This document shows positions 53,438 to 62,412 of a stretch of 64,000 nt of DNA, piece after piece. Source of the stretch: Carboxydocella thermautotrophica (lineage in GTDB: Bacteria > Bacillota > GCA-003054495 > Carboxydocellales > Carboxydocellaceae); assembly GCA_003054495.1 (NCBI GenBank), contig CP028514.1, positions 1,465,501 through 1,529,500 of the forward strand, given 5' to 3'. Each line of letters opens with the position of its first letter. Within the stretch, counting starts at the first letter, position 1. A program made the translations under genes and the position numbers. Below the pieces are notes generated by a model. That model had not been told where the DNA came from, did no database searches, and saw nothing but the letters and a program-made list of their open reading frames with translations.

Positions 53438-54658
53438 TTATTGGTCCAAATAAAACTCAGTATGCAAGGCCCGTATTGCCCTTTCCATATCCTGATTTTT
53501 GACCAGTACCCAGATGGAGGTATAGGAATCAGCGGATTGCAGGATATTGATCTGTTCTCGATAAAGGGCGCGGGCAATTGCAGCCATTACCCCGGGAATG
53601 CCAGTCATACCAGCACCTACCACAGCTACTTTAGCGCATCCAGGGGTGAGATAAACTTGATAACCTAAATTAGCTAAGATGCTATATGCTTTTTCCGCCA
53701 GGTCATCTTTTACAGTAAAAGCTACCATTTGCGGATCAGCATTTATGAAATCCACACTGATGCCAGCTTCCGCCATGGCATGGAAGATTTTGTATTGTTC
53801 AGTGATGCCGTTTTCCTGAGCAAGGACAACTTTAACCTGGGTAATTCCAGCAATATGAGCTATCCCGGTAATCATTCGCTCTCGTTTAACACCATTATTG
53901 CCCTGAGCCTCCTGGTTACCAGTTACCAGTGTCCCCGGATGTTCGGAAAAAGTATTTTTAACCCAGATTGGGATGTTTTTTTGCATAGCAATTTCCACGG
54001 CACGGGGATGGATCACTTTGGCTCCTTCCTGGGCCAGCTGGCAAATTTCATTGAATGTAACCACATCCAGCAGTTTGGCTTTATCTACTATGCGCGGGTC
54101 AGCAGTCATAATGCCGTCAACATCAGTATAAATGTCAATATATTCGGCATTCAGGGCCACCCCCAGGGCAGAAGCAGTAGTATCACTGCCGCCCCGGCCC
54201 AGAGTGGTGATCTCACCTGCTTCAGTCATGCCTTGAAAACCTGCTACTACAGGGATTATATTGCGTTCCAGCAACTGCCGAATTCTTTTGGGTTCTACCC
54301 GCAGAATGCGGGCATCACCAAAATGGTCATCGGTAATTATCCCCGCCTGCCAGCCAGTCAGAAAAGAAGCTGCCAGCCCTCGCTCCAATAAGCCTGCCAC
54401 TAAAACAACCCCGGAAATTATCTCTCCACAGACAGCCAGTAAATCCAATTCCCGCCGTGGCACTTTAGGGTTAGTTTTACGAACCAGATCCAGAAGGGTG
54501 TCGGTAGCATAAGGATCACCCCGCCGGCCCATGGCCGAAACGACTACTACCGGCAGGTATCCCTGTCGCACCGCACCAATAATTTTTTCCAGTACTTTTT
54601 CTCTGGTCTGCTCATTTGCTACCGATGTCCCACCAAACTTCTGGACAATAATCTTCAT
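53438..54658 (-). CDS. dapG: aspartokinase (DapG type)
   Basis: A 406-residue aspartate kinase, first step of the aspartate pathway. The kinase domain has [28 protein letters not shown] and [13 protein letters not shown]; two ACT domains follow at about 265-400. The ATG with GAGGTG is preferred to an upstream TTG. Position next to asd and dapA matches Bacillus dapG, the isozyme tied to diaminopimelate and sporulation. Confidence 0.94.
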   Translation of the reverse strand: MKIIVQKFGGTSVANEQTREKVLEKIIGAVRQGYLPVVVVSAMGRRGDPYATDTLLDLVRKTNPKVPRRELDLLAVCGEIISGVVLVAGLLERGLAASFLTGWQAGIITDDHFGDARILRVEPKRIRQLLERNIIPVVAGFQGMTEAGEITTLGRGGSDTTASALGVALNAEYIDIYTDVDGIMTADPRIVDKAKLLDVVTFNEICQLAQEGAKVIHPRAVEIAMQKNIPIWVKNTFSEHPGTLVTGNQEAQGNNGVKRERMITGIAHIAGITQVKVVLAQENGITEQYKIFHAMAEAGISVDFINADPQMVAFTVKDDLAEKAYSILANLGYQVYLTPGCAKVAVVGAGMTGIPGVMAAIARALYREQINILQSADSYTSIWVLVKNQDMERAIRALHTEFYLDQ

Positions 54659-54672
54659 AAATTCGCACCTCG

Positions 54673-55683
54673 TCAAATACAATTATATTTGACCAGGAGT
54701 TCCGCTATTTGCACCGCATTTGTTGCTGCCCCTTTACGCAGCTGGTCGGCAACTACCCAGAGATTTAAACCATTGGCAAGGGAATTATCCTCCCGGATCC
54801 TGCCGACAAAAACTTCATCCCTATTGGAAGTGAAAAGTGGCATCGGGTACTGTTTTTCCTGGACATTATCAACCACAATAATACCAGGGCTATTGCGCAG
54901 TATTTCCCTGGCTTCAGCCGCAGTTAGCTTCCGCTCGGTCTCAATATTAATTGATTCGGAATGGCTGCGATAAACAGGAACCCGTACAGTCGTAGCTGTA
55001 ACAGCAATATTGTCATCATGCAGAATTTTCTTGGTTTCCCGTACCATTTTCCACTCTTCTTTGGTATAATCCATGTCTTCAAAGACATCGATGTGAGGAA
55101 TCAGGTTAAATGCGATTGGATAGGGAAACACCTGGGGCGGATACTCTTCCCCCGCCAGTACAGCCTGAGTTTGTTTGGTTAGTTCTTCAATGGCCTCAAT
55201 TCCGGCACCAGAAACTGCCTGGTAAGTAGAAACAACAACCCTCTTAATTTTAGCAGCTTGATGCAGCGGATTCAATGCCACCACCATTTGAATAGTGGAA
55301 CAATTGGGGTTAGCAATAATGCCTTTGTGCCATTTTACATCTTCGGGATTGACCTCTGGCACTACCAGGGGTACATCAGGTTCCAGCCGAAAGGCACTGG
55401 AATTATCAATAACTACACAACCAGCTTTGGCCGCGGAACGGGCAAATTCCTTACTGGCAGAGCCGCCAGCAAACAGCGCTATATCCACCCCTTGAAAGGA
55501 TTCATGGGTAGTCTCCTCTACGATATAGCTTTTTCCCTGATATTGAATTTCCTTACCTGCAGAACGCTGGGATGCCAGTAATTTCAGGCCATTGATGGGA
55601 AATTCTCTTTCCGCCAGCACTTTTAGAATCTCCTGTCCTACTGCGCCAGTGGCACCTACTACAGCTACATTCAATTTTTTCAC
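54673..55683 (-). CDS. asd: aspartate-semialdehyde dehydrogenase
   Basis: A 336-residue NADPH-dependent enzyme making aspartate semialdehyde. GATGAVGQEIL binds the nucleotide and the active cysteine is in NPNCSTIQMV. A GTG start gives GGAGG at 7 bases and the usual KKLNVAVVG beginning; the ATG two codons earlier abuts the site. Third gene of the dipicolinate operon. Confidence 0.95.
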   Translation of the reverse strand: MKKLNVAVVGATGAVGQEILKVLAEREFPINGLKLLASQRSAGKEIQYQGKSYIVEETTHESFQGVDIALFAGGSASKEFARSAAKAGCVVIDNSSAFRLEPDVPLVVPEVNPEDVKWHKGIIANPNCSTIQMVVALNPLHQAAKIKRVVVSTYQAVSGAGIEAIEELTKQTQAVLAGEEYPPQVFPYPIAFNLIPHIDVFEDMDYTKEEWKMVRETKKILHDDNIAVTATTVRVPVYRSHSESINIETERKLTAAEAREILRNSPGIIVVDNVQEKQYPMPLFTSNRDEVFVGRIREDNSLANGLNLWVVADQLRKGAATNAVQIAELLVKYNCI

Positions 55684-55706
55684 GTTCATCCCTCCATCTC
55701 TCTCTG

Positions 55707-56297
55707 TTATTTCGGTGGTCCTAACAAAACAGGCTGGATTTGGCGCCCGTTTAATGCCTCTATAATGGTATCAGGAATAAGTTCCATTTTAGCCACCAGT
55801 GAGTTGGGTTTTTGCCAGGGGTTATCCTGACAGAAAGGCACCAGATAGATATTTTTGCTGTTTAATAGTAATCCGATATTTTTAGCATTCATACCCAGTC
55901 CATCATTGGTCGAAACTGCAATGACCACCGGGCGGCCATTGCGCAAATGAGCTTTAGTAGCCATCAATACCGGGCCGTCGGTAATGCCATTGGCCAACTT
56001 GGCGATAGTATTGCCGGTACAGGGAGCGATCACTATCAGGTCTAACAGCTTGCCAGGACCGATGGGCTCTGCTGTGACTATTTCGTTTATTACAGGACCG
56101 CTACAATATTTAGAAAAGCGATTCAGCCAATCTTCTGCCTTGCCGAACTTGGTATCCGTCTGGTATGCCGCTTTGGACATAATCAGAGTGATCTCGGCAC
56201 CCTCCTGAGCTAGCTGGTCCAGTACCGGTTCTACGGCAGCAAAGGTGCAAAAGGAGCCGGTGATAGCAAACCCGATTTTTTTACCCATGAGACGCAT
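55707..56297 (-). CDS. dpaB: dipicolinate synthase subunit B
   Basis: A 196-residue flavoprotein-fold protein (SpoVFB) that, with DpaA, converts dihydrodipicolinate to dipicolinic acid. The start GKKIGFAITGSFCTF and PCTGNTIAKLANGI are family features. Its start is a near overlap with the dpaA stop; ATGs two to three codons away are also possible. Made in the mother cell during sporulation. Confidence 0.92.
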   Translation of the reverse strand: MRLMGKKIGFAITGSFCTFAAVEPVLDQLAQEGAEITLIMSKAAYQTDTKFGKAEDWLNRFSKYCSGPVINEIVTAEPIGPGKLLDLIVIAPCTGNTIAKLANGITDGPVLMATKAHLRNGRPVVIAVSTNDGLGMNAKNIGLLLNSKNIYLVPFCQDNPWQKPNSLVAKMELIPDTIIEALNGRQIQPVLLGPPK

Positions 56298-56298
56298 A

Positions 56299-57207
56299 TC
56301 AGGCATCCCCCTTTTTAGTCAATCCAAGTTCCTGCATAATGATTTTGGGAATCACCTCAACCAGGATTTGGGCCGCTGTCACCGGTGCCACCTTGCCGGG
56401 GAGCCCCGGAGCCAGTACGGCTTTTATGCCGAGTCCGGCAGCAGTTTCAAAATCAACCCCGCCGGGATGGGAGGCCAAATCCAGAATATATGCGTCCGGG
56501 CGAACTTTTTTTAATTTTTCCCTGTCCAGCACCAGAGCTGGGACTGTGTTGAAGATAATATTCATACCAGGTAATACTCTGTCGATCTCAGCAAAGGCTA
56601 CGGGAACATACCCGCATTCATAAATTCTTGCCAGGTCTTTTTGTTTTCTGGCTGCCACATAGGTATGCGCCCCAATGCCTTTGAGCATGCGAGCCAGAGT
56701 AATGCCAGTCCTGCCAAAACCGATAACCAGGGCATTAGAGCCATGGATAGTGATCGGTAAGGCTTCCATTGCCATCTGGATAGCCCCTTCAGCAGAAGGA
56801 ATAGAATTGTAAATAGCAACATCATCTAGTTCCATATACTCGATAACCCGGTGACCAGTGCGTGCTACCAGTTGTTTTAAAGCCTTTTTAATCACTCCCA
56901 CCAGGATTGGGGCCCGTAATGGCAAATGGGCAAGCGTCTCCTCCGTTAAAATTAAAGGAACAGATAAATGGGGAGCGTAAACTCTGCCGCCATCTCCAAT
57001 TCCTGGTACCGGCAATAACAGCACATCTGCGTCTTTCAGAGCCTCGTGGATGCTGGCAGCTTGAATAATCTTAGGTCCAGATTTAAGATTGGGAACCCCG
57101 ATGACTTTTAAAATCGCCCCCATTTCCGCCAGGGCATTCACCAGAATAATCTGCCTCTGGTCCCCACCAACTACGGCTATGGTTACCCCGTTTAATACAG
57201 GCGTCAT
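56299..57207 (-). CDS. dpaA: dipicolinate synthase subunit A
   Basis: A 302-residue NAD(P)-binding subunit (SpoVFA). The N-terminal domain starts with TIAVVGGDQRQ, and a second Rossmann motif GFGRTGITLARMLKG lies near residue 155-170. Dipicolinic acid from DpaAB gives spores heat resistance. A sigma-K-type promoter lies within about 80 bases upstream, inside a long hairpin, so the operon appears to have its own sporulation start. Confidence 0.94.
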   Translation of the reverse strand: MTPVLNGVTIAVVGGDQRQIILVNALAEMGAILKVIGVPNLKSGPKIIQAASIHEALKDADVLLLPVPGIGDGGRVYAPHLSVPLILTEETLAHLPLRAPILVGVIKKALKQLVARTGHRVIEYMELDDVAIYNSIPSAEGAIQMAMEALPITIHGSNALVIGFGRTGITLARMLKGIGAHTYVAARKQKDLARIYECGYVPVAFAEIDRVLPGMNIIFNTVPALVLDREKLKKVRPDAYILDLASHPGGVDFETAAGLGIKAVLAPGLPGKVAPVTAAQILVEVIPKIIMQELGLTKKGDA

Positions 57208-57213
57208 TTTTTC

Positions 57214-57280
57214 CCTCCCTCCCTGAGCCTAAATCCCAATATACTCTCATGGTAGTTGTAGTATATGGTGCTCAGGGAGA
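57214..57280. repeat. nested inverted repeat upstream of dpaA
   Basis: CCCTGAGC and GCTCAGGG form the outer arms and ATATACT / AGTATAT the inner ones. The sigma-K-like -10 lies in the inner arm. It could be a dapB terminator remnant, but T-runs are absent. Confidence 0.55.
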
Positions 57281-57287
57281 AGGCGTG
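57259..57287 (-). promoter_or_regulatory. sigma-K-type promoter of the dipicolinate operon
   Basis: On the minus strand CAC is followed after 17 bases by CATATACTA, an exact match to CATAnnnTA. In Bacillus the dpa genes are sigma-K dependent. Confidence 0.7.
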
Positions 57288-57291
57288 CCTG

Positions 57292-58071
57292 TTAGAGTTC
57301 CAAAAAGTTATCCAAACCGTATATTAAGCCCTGGGTATGATAAATCTGGCGAATACCCAGCAATACCCCGGGCATAAAGGACTCCCGGCTGATGGAATCA
57401 TGGCGAATGGTGAGGGTCTGGCCTAAACCGCCAAAAATAACTTCCTGATGAGCGACATACCCTGGTAATCGTACGGAATGAATTCTAATCCCACCAAAAT
57501 TGCCACCACGGCTAGCAGGAATGGTTTCTTTTTCCTCCGGGTGACCCTGAGCTTTTTCGCCCCTGACAGTCATAATGGCTTCCGCTGTCTTGATGGCTGT
57601 GCCCGAGGGAGCATCCAGTTTTTGATCATGATGTAATTCAATTATCTCTACATCGGGAAAGTACTGGGCAGCTTTTCGGGCAAATTCCATCATCAGGATA
57701 GCACCTAAGGCAAAATTCGGAGCTACCAGGCAGGCAGTTTGATATTGCTGACACCAGCGCTTAATCTCTTCCAGGTCCTGCTGGGAAATACCAGTCGTCC
57801 CTACTACTGCTTTAGCCCCATTGGCTAAAATGGTATGTATGTTGCCCATCACATTTTCCGGGCTGGTAAAATCGACCACTACATCAGCTCCAGTGGACCG
57901 AATAGTTTCGGCCAAATCATTGCTTACATATAAATCTGTAATTGCAATTTTTTCCTTATTACCGCGTACATCTACTGCTCCCACTAAAAGCAAGTCCGAA
58001 GCACTATTTACAGCTTTGATGACTTCCTGGCCCATTTTACCTAATGCACCATTAACTATAACCTTAATCAT
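57292..58071 (-). CDS. dapB: 4-hydroxy-tetrahydrodipicolinate reductase
   Basis: A 259-residue reductase acting after DapA on the way to lysine. It has the nucleotide motif NGALGKMGQEV, the VVGTTGIS segment, and the substrate motif ELHHDQKLDAPSGTA. It follows a complete lysine riboswitch, so it should be repressed by lysine, whereas the downstream dpa operon has a separate promoter. Confidence 0.95.
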   Translation of the reverse strand: MIKVIVNGALGKMGQEVIKAVNSASDLLLVGAVDVRGNKEKIAITDLYVSNDLAETIRSTGADVVVDFTSPENVMGNIHTILANGAKAVVGTTGISQQDLEEIKRWCQQYQTACLVAPNFALGAILMMEFARKAAQYFPDVEIIELHHDQKLDAPSGTAIKTAEAIMTVRGEKAQGHPEEKETIPASRGGNFGGIRIHSVRLPGYVAHQEVIFGGLGQTLTIRHDSISRESFMPGVLLGIRQIYHTQGLIYGLDNFLEL

Positions 58072-58092
58072 CTAATCCCTCCTCCTGCTTAA

Positions 58093-58370
58093 TAAAAAAG
58101 CGACTGCTGAGTATTTCTCTCAGTAGTCGCCCAATTCCCGATGAGCAGAGTTAAAAGAAATACTCACCTCTGTCCCCCAAATGAGTCAGTGCTCCATTAG
58201 GAAACGGGGATTTCCTAATGACAGTCCCGGACATCTTCTGCCCGGTCCCAGCAACAATAGCGCAGATCTATTGTCACTTCGGCGGTCTCCCCTTTCCCCT
58301 GACCTCCTCGAGTTCTGCCCTCTCCGTCAGGTTACTCATGAATCCCGCGACCTCTGACTCATCCCTCGTC
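58093..58370 (-). promoter_or_regulatory. lysine riboswitch (L box) with terminator
   Basis: On the minus strand: P1 GATGAGTCAG pairs with CTGACTCAT; between them lie AGAGGTCGCGG, GAGTAAC, GGGGAGACCGCCGAAG, GCTGGGACCG, GACTGTCATT and GGAGCACTG, all conserved lysine-aptamer elements (58180-58370). A terminator GCGACT-x-CTGAG / CTCAG-x-AGTCGC with TTTTTT (58130-58093) precedes dapB. This accounts for the gene-free stretch here. Confidence 0.93.
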
Positions 58371-58433
58371 GAGATGAGGATGATATTTTTTAATTTATAT
58401 ATTAGCATAATTTTTCTCCTCTGGCAAGGCTGG

Positions 58434-58703
58434 TTAATAGGCGTATTTCTGATAGTTGGGATAAGTATTATCCAGTTCTACAATTACCACTTCACTGCCT
58501 ATTTTTTTTATCGCCGGCCATGGTATAATCAGATATTGTTTGTCCATCCAAAACCCCAGCATACCACCCCGATTAGGTAAAATAATGGATTCTATCTGCC
58601 CGGTTCTGGGGTCGATGACCACATCAGACTCGCCGATGGTGCCCAATCTGGCGCCATCCAGGATATTTATTACTTCTTTGCCAATTAACTCACTCAAGCG
58701 CAT
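58434..58703 (-). CDS. YlmC/YmxH-family sporulation-associated PRC-barrel protein
   Basis: An 89-residue protein with a PRC-barrel fold: MRLSELIGKEVINILDGARLG, split here as RLSELIGKEVINI and GARLGTIGESD, then WPAIKKIGSEVVIV. In Bacillus ymxH lies between mlpA and dpaA, the same place. GGGGGAG precedes the ATG. Function is not established. Confidence 0.85.
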   Translation of the reverse strand: MRLSELIGKEVINILDGARLGTIGESDVVIDPRTGQIESIILPNRGGMLGFWMDKQYLIIPWPAIKKIGSEVVIVELDNTYPNYQKYAY

Positions 58704-58755
58704 AATCACTCCCCCTTTGGAATTAAATATATCCAACAGGGGACAAAATTATGCT

Positions 58756-59205
58756 TTATCTGCCGGTATGACCAAATCCTCCCGTGCCTCGCTCCGTTTG
58801 AGGCAATTCATCGGTTATAACCCATTGGCCTTGAACTACTGGGGCAATTACCAGCTGGGCTATTCGCTCTCCCGGCTGGATGGTAAAAGGCTGTTGGCCG
58901 TGATTGATCAAAATAACTTTTATCTCACCTCGATAATCAGCATCGATGGTACCAGGGGTATTTAAGCAGGTGATACCATGTTTGGCAGCCAGGCCACTCC
59001 TGGGCCGGACCTGAGCTTCATAACCGGGGGGTAAAGCAATGGCAATCCCGGTATCTATTAACCTGTACTGGCCCGGTTCCAAAATAACAGGTGCCGGAAT
59101 AGCTGCAATTAAATCAGCCCCGGCGCTCCCTTCTGTCATATAAACCGGGACCACATCTAGTGGTAAATCCGTAACTTTTTTCAGGGGGACTTTTATTTGT
59201 GCCAA
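58756..59205 (-). CDS. dut: dUTP diphosphatase
   Basis: A 149-residue trimeric dUTPase with all five motifs: [33 protein letters not shown] and the C-terminal [10 protein letters not shown]. It removes dUTP and makes dUMP. The start is TTG, overlapping the peptidase gene by 13 bases with GAGGTG upstream; translation should be coupled. Confidence 0.94.
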   Translation of the reverse strand: MAQIKVPLKKVTDLPLDVVPVYMTEGSAGADLIAAIPAPVILEPGQYRLIDTGIAIALPPGYEAQVRPRSGLAAKHGITCLNTPGTIDADYRGEIKVILINHGQQPFTIQPGERIAQLVIAPVVQGQWVITDELPQTERGTGGFGHTGR

Positions 59206-60446
59206 GATTCAATCACCTCTTGGGTACCTTTCGGTCCGATTGCTGCCAATGACCACCCCTGCTGGTACCAGAATTTTGTACCCAGCTGTTTTACCTGTTC
59301 CACAGTAACCTGATCTATTTTGGCCAGTACTTCCTCTATTGGTGTAATCCTCCCCAGGGTAAGTTCCAGCTTACCCAGCCTGGACATGCGACTGCTGGCT
59401 GACTCCAGACCGAGGACAAAATTTCCTTTAATTTGCTGTTTGGTCCGATGGAGCTCCTCCTCATTTAAATCATTTAACATTTGCTCGAAATTCTCTTTAA
59501 TTAAAGTTAAGACTTGAGGGATATTATTCATGGTCAAGCCGGCATAAATCCCCAGTATGCCCGTATCCATATAATTACTGGTATAGGAATATACCGAATA
59601 AGCCAAGCCTCGTTCTTCCCTTATGCTCTGAAACAAGCGGGAACTGATCCCACCCCCTAGTAAACTATTAAGACAGTGCAGCCCATAAATATCGGGATCT
59701 CCTGCTGCCAGACCATAACTGCCCAGGCAGATATGTACCTGTTCAATATCCTTGGTTTTAACCAGTACAGGTTGCTGTTCAAAAGTGTTTTGGCTGGTAA
59801 CGGTTAGGGCATTTTCCCGCTGCCAGTTAACAAACAACTGGGTAAAACGATTCTTTACATATTCTGGCTCAAAAGAACCGGCAATAGCTATCACAGTGTT
59901 TTCAGGACGATAGGTTTGTTCTAAATAGGTCAAAATATCTTCCCGTCTGATGTTATTTATGATTTCTGTTGTACCAATGATCGGACGACCCAAAGCATGT
60001 CCGCTGAAAAGCGCTCGGGAAAGCAAGTCATGCACAATATCATCGGGAGTATCTTCATACATTTTAATTTCTTCCAGAATTACATTCCGTTCTTTATCAA
60101 TAGCATCTGTGGCAAAAAGGGAATTGAAAAACATATCGGTCAGAACATCAATTGCGATATCAATGTATTCATCCAGTACTTTAGCATAATAGCAGGTATA
60201 TTCCTTGGAAGTAAAGGCATTTAGTTGTCCGCCAACAGCATCAAGAGCTTCTGCCAATGCTTTAGCACTACGCTGGGTTGTTCCTTTAAACATCATGTGT
60301 TCAATAAAATGAGAAATACCGTTATTTTGTTCATTTTCTGATACAGAACCAGCTTTAACCCAAATGCCAATGGAGACGGATTTTACCCAGGGTAAGTGTT
60401 CATAAACAATCCGTACACCATTGGGCAAAACAATTTTTTCGATCAT
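59193..60446 (-). CDS. M16-family zinc protease (MlpA/YmxG-like)
   Basis: A 417-residue peptidase with the inverted zinc motif HFIEH (46-50) and the downstream glutamate region. A C-terminal M16_C domain follows, with [18 protein letters not shown] in the middle. The counterpart in Bacillus lies between ylxY and ymxH. ATG after GGGAGG is chosen. Confidence 0.92.
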   Translation of the reverse strand: MIEKIVLPNGVRIVYEHLPWVKSVSIGIWVKAGSVSENEQNNGISHFIEHMMFKGTTQRSAKALAEALDAVGGQLNAFTSKEYTCYYAKVLDEYIDIAIDVLTDMFFNSLFATDAIDKERNVILEEIKMYEDTPDDIVHDLLSRALFSGHALGRPIIGTTEIINNIRREDILTYLEQTYRPENTVIAIAGSFEPEYVKNRFTQLFVNWQRENALTVTSQNTFEQQPVLVKTKDIEQVHICLGSYGLAAGDPDIYGLHCLNSLLGGGISSRLFQSIREERGLAYSVYSYTSNYMDTGILGIYAGLTMNNIPQVLTLIKENFEQMLNDLNEEELHRTKQQIKGNFVLGLESASSRMSRLGKLELTLGRITPIEEVLAKIDQVTVEQVKQLGTKFWYQQGWSLAAIGPKGTQEVIESWHK

Positions 60447-60512
60447 TCTATATCCTCCCTGAACCCACAAAATTACCTCTAAAAAATTCAACACGATCGA
60501 GCAAATTCCTGC

Positions 60513-61205
60513 TTATGACGACATATTTGTTAATAATTTTCCAATTGATTCAATCTCATAACCTTCCTGTCGGATCTGGTTAATTAAGGAAGGTAACGCT
60601 AAAACTGTTGGAGCTGTAGGGTGAATGAGTATTATTCCACCATTACGCAGTTTACGCTTTACCCGTTGTAAAATTATTTCTGGTGCCGGTTTTTGCCAGT
60701 CGATGGTATCGATGTTATTGATTACAGTAATATGGCCTGTTTCATAGGCAGTGCTGATAACAAAATCATTAAAGTCACGATAAGGGGGGTGGTAATAAAC
60801 CGTTGGTTTTCCCGTCAGTCCCCGAAGGATTTCCGCAGTCCGGGTTATATCTTCAATTAGTTGTCTCCGACCCAAACGGGTAGGATAAACATGACGAAAA
60901 CCATGGTTTTCCACCTCATGGCCATAGGCCACAATTTCTCTTACCAGGTCGCCATTTTTCTGGGCCCATTGCCCTTCCACAAAAAAAGTAATCTTAACAT
61001 TTTTGTCTTTAAGTACCTTTAATAAAGGCGGTAAATATTCCTCCCCCCAGGCTACATTACACATTATAGCTACCGCCTTTTTATCACTTGGTCCTGATTC
61101 AACCAGCCCTTTGGCAATTACTGGTTGCGCCGCTTCTCTGTTATAAAATATAGTTACCAAAAAGATAAGCAAAATCAGTGAAAAAAAGAATAGTTTTTTT
61201 TTCAT
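60513..61205 (-). CDS. YlxY-like polysaccharide deacetylase
   Basis: A 230-residue NodB-fold protein with an N-terminal membrane helix. HGFRHVYPTRL and YYHPPYRDFND are seen, but the usual TFDDG is replaced by IMCNVAWGEEYL, so the metal-binding aspartates are not all present. It may be inactive or differ in substrate. Its position upstream of mlpA and downstream of pnp matches ylxY. Confidence 0.82.
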   Translation of the reverse strand: MKKKLFFFSLILLIFLVTIFYNREAAQPVIAKGLVESGPSDKKAVAIMCNVAWGEEYLPPLLKVLKDKNVKITFFVEGQWAQKNGDLVREIVAYGHEVENHGFRHVYPTRLGRRQLIEDITRTAEILRGLTGKPTVYYHPPYRDFNDFVISTAYETGHITVINNIDTIDWQKPAPEIILQRVKRKLRNGGIILIHPTAPTVLALPSLINQIRQEGYEIESIGKLLTNMSS

Positions 61206-61244
61206 TCCCAGTTTTCGCCTCCCTCCATTCTATTTTATTATTCT

Positions 61245-62345
61245 TTACTGTTTACGATGCCAGAAGTTCGTAATTATATCGCGATCAGGATAAAGCTCAA
61301 TCCGGCCAATGAACTGGTTTCCAAACCAGAACTCCGCTTTTCCTACTGGTTGTTGAGCCTTAACCGGTAACTTAATATTAGGATTGATATATACTCTTTT
61401 TATAATCTGATTTTTTTCGGAGGCAGGCAGCACCACTTCTATTCTTTTTTTACTGATTACATCAAATTCTAGCGGCCTATTGCCGCCCAGGCGCACTCTT
61501 TGCCAGTCTTGGTCAAAATCTACAATAATCTCCTTTGTACACCTTTCTTCAGTAAATCTCTTTAGTTTCAACATGTCACCCCAGCGTTCAGAACTATTTA
61601 GCACGATCCCAATAAAATGATGACCATGGGCGTCCCACGCCCCAGCCAGACATTTGCCAGCCAGGCTAGTGGTACCGGTTTTTATACCATAAATTCCCTG
61701 GTCACTAAAAAGTAAGCGGTTGGTATTGCGTAAGGTCAGCTTTTTTTCCTCTCCTTTACGCTTTATCATGATTTCTGCCTCTTTCATTCCTGCCAGGGCT
61801 TTAAATTCAGGATTACGCATTGCCATCGCTGACCAAACCGCCAGATCATAAGGGGATATGCGATGATTAGCTACTGACAAGCCATGAGTGTTGGTAAAAC
61901 TGGTACTAGCAAGCCCAAAACCATAAGCAGTGCCATTCATTAGTTGTAAAAACAGCTCCAGGTCACCGGCTGTAGCTTCTGCAATCGCTATGGTAGCATC
62001 ATTGGCAGAAACGATCATGGCCGCTTTCAATAAATCTTCAAATTTGATTTCATCTTCACTCTTTAGCCCAATGATAGAGCCAGTATTTAAATTTCCAGCT
62101 TTCTGTGATACAATCACCACTTTCTTATGGTCGCCAAATCTCAATCCTGTCAGGACAGTTGCTATCTTAGTCAAGCTGGCGGGATGAGCTTGCTTATTCA
62201 TCTTTTTTTCCCAGATTATCAAGCCTGTATCCATGTCATAGAGAACGGCCTGGGCAGCTTTGAGCTGGAGGGATTGAGCAGCATGAGCACTTTCCACCGC
62301 TAAGAACAATATTAAACACAAACTAAACATGACTTTTCTAATCAT
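61245..62345 (-). CDS. D-alanyl-D-alanine carboxypeptidase, DacF-like
   Basis: A 366-residue S11 penicillin-binding protein. A signal peptide ends near AHA (residue 22). The catalytic Ser57 and Lys60 are in SLTK, Ser113 in SAND and Lys220 in KTGTT; a C-terminal beta-domain follows. It trims peptidoglycan stem peptides, in DacF-type enzymes for the spore cortex. The ATG follows AAGGAGG. Confidence 0.92.
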   Translation of the reverse strand: MIRKVMFSLCLILFLAVESAHAAQSLQLKAAQAVLYDMDTGLIIWEKKMNKQAHPASLTKIATVLTGLRFGDHKKVVIVSQKAGNLNTGSIIGLKSEDEIKFEDLLKAAMIVSANDATIAIAEATAGDLELFLQLMNGTAYGFGLASTSFTNTHGLSVANHRISPYDLAVWSAMAMRNPEFKALAGMKEAEIMIKRKGEEKKLTLRNTNRLLFSDQGIYGIKTGTTSLAGKCLAGAWDAHGHHFIGIVLNSSERWGDMLKLKRFTEERCTKEIIVDFDQDWQRVRLGGNRPLEFDVISKKRIEVVLPASEKNQIIKRVYINPNIKLPVKAQQPVGKAEFWFGNQFIGRIELYPDRDIITNFWHRKQ

Positions 62346-62383
62346 TTTTATCCTCCTTCCCCTTTTATTATGCCCAGATAAAC

Positions 62384-62412
62384 AAAAAAAGCTCAGGTAA
62401 TTCCTGAGCTTA
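62384..62412 (-). terminator. terminator of pnp
   Basis: AGCTCAGG / CCTGAGCT with a 5-base loop overlaps the pnp stop and runs into TTTTTTTG on the minus strand. Confidence 0.9.

Noticed and set aside
53729-54391. 220-residue open frame on the plus strand over aspartokinase
   Set aside because: Antisense shadow of a well-conserved enzyme; the product resembles no family.
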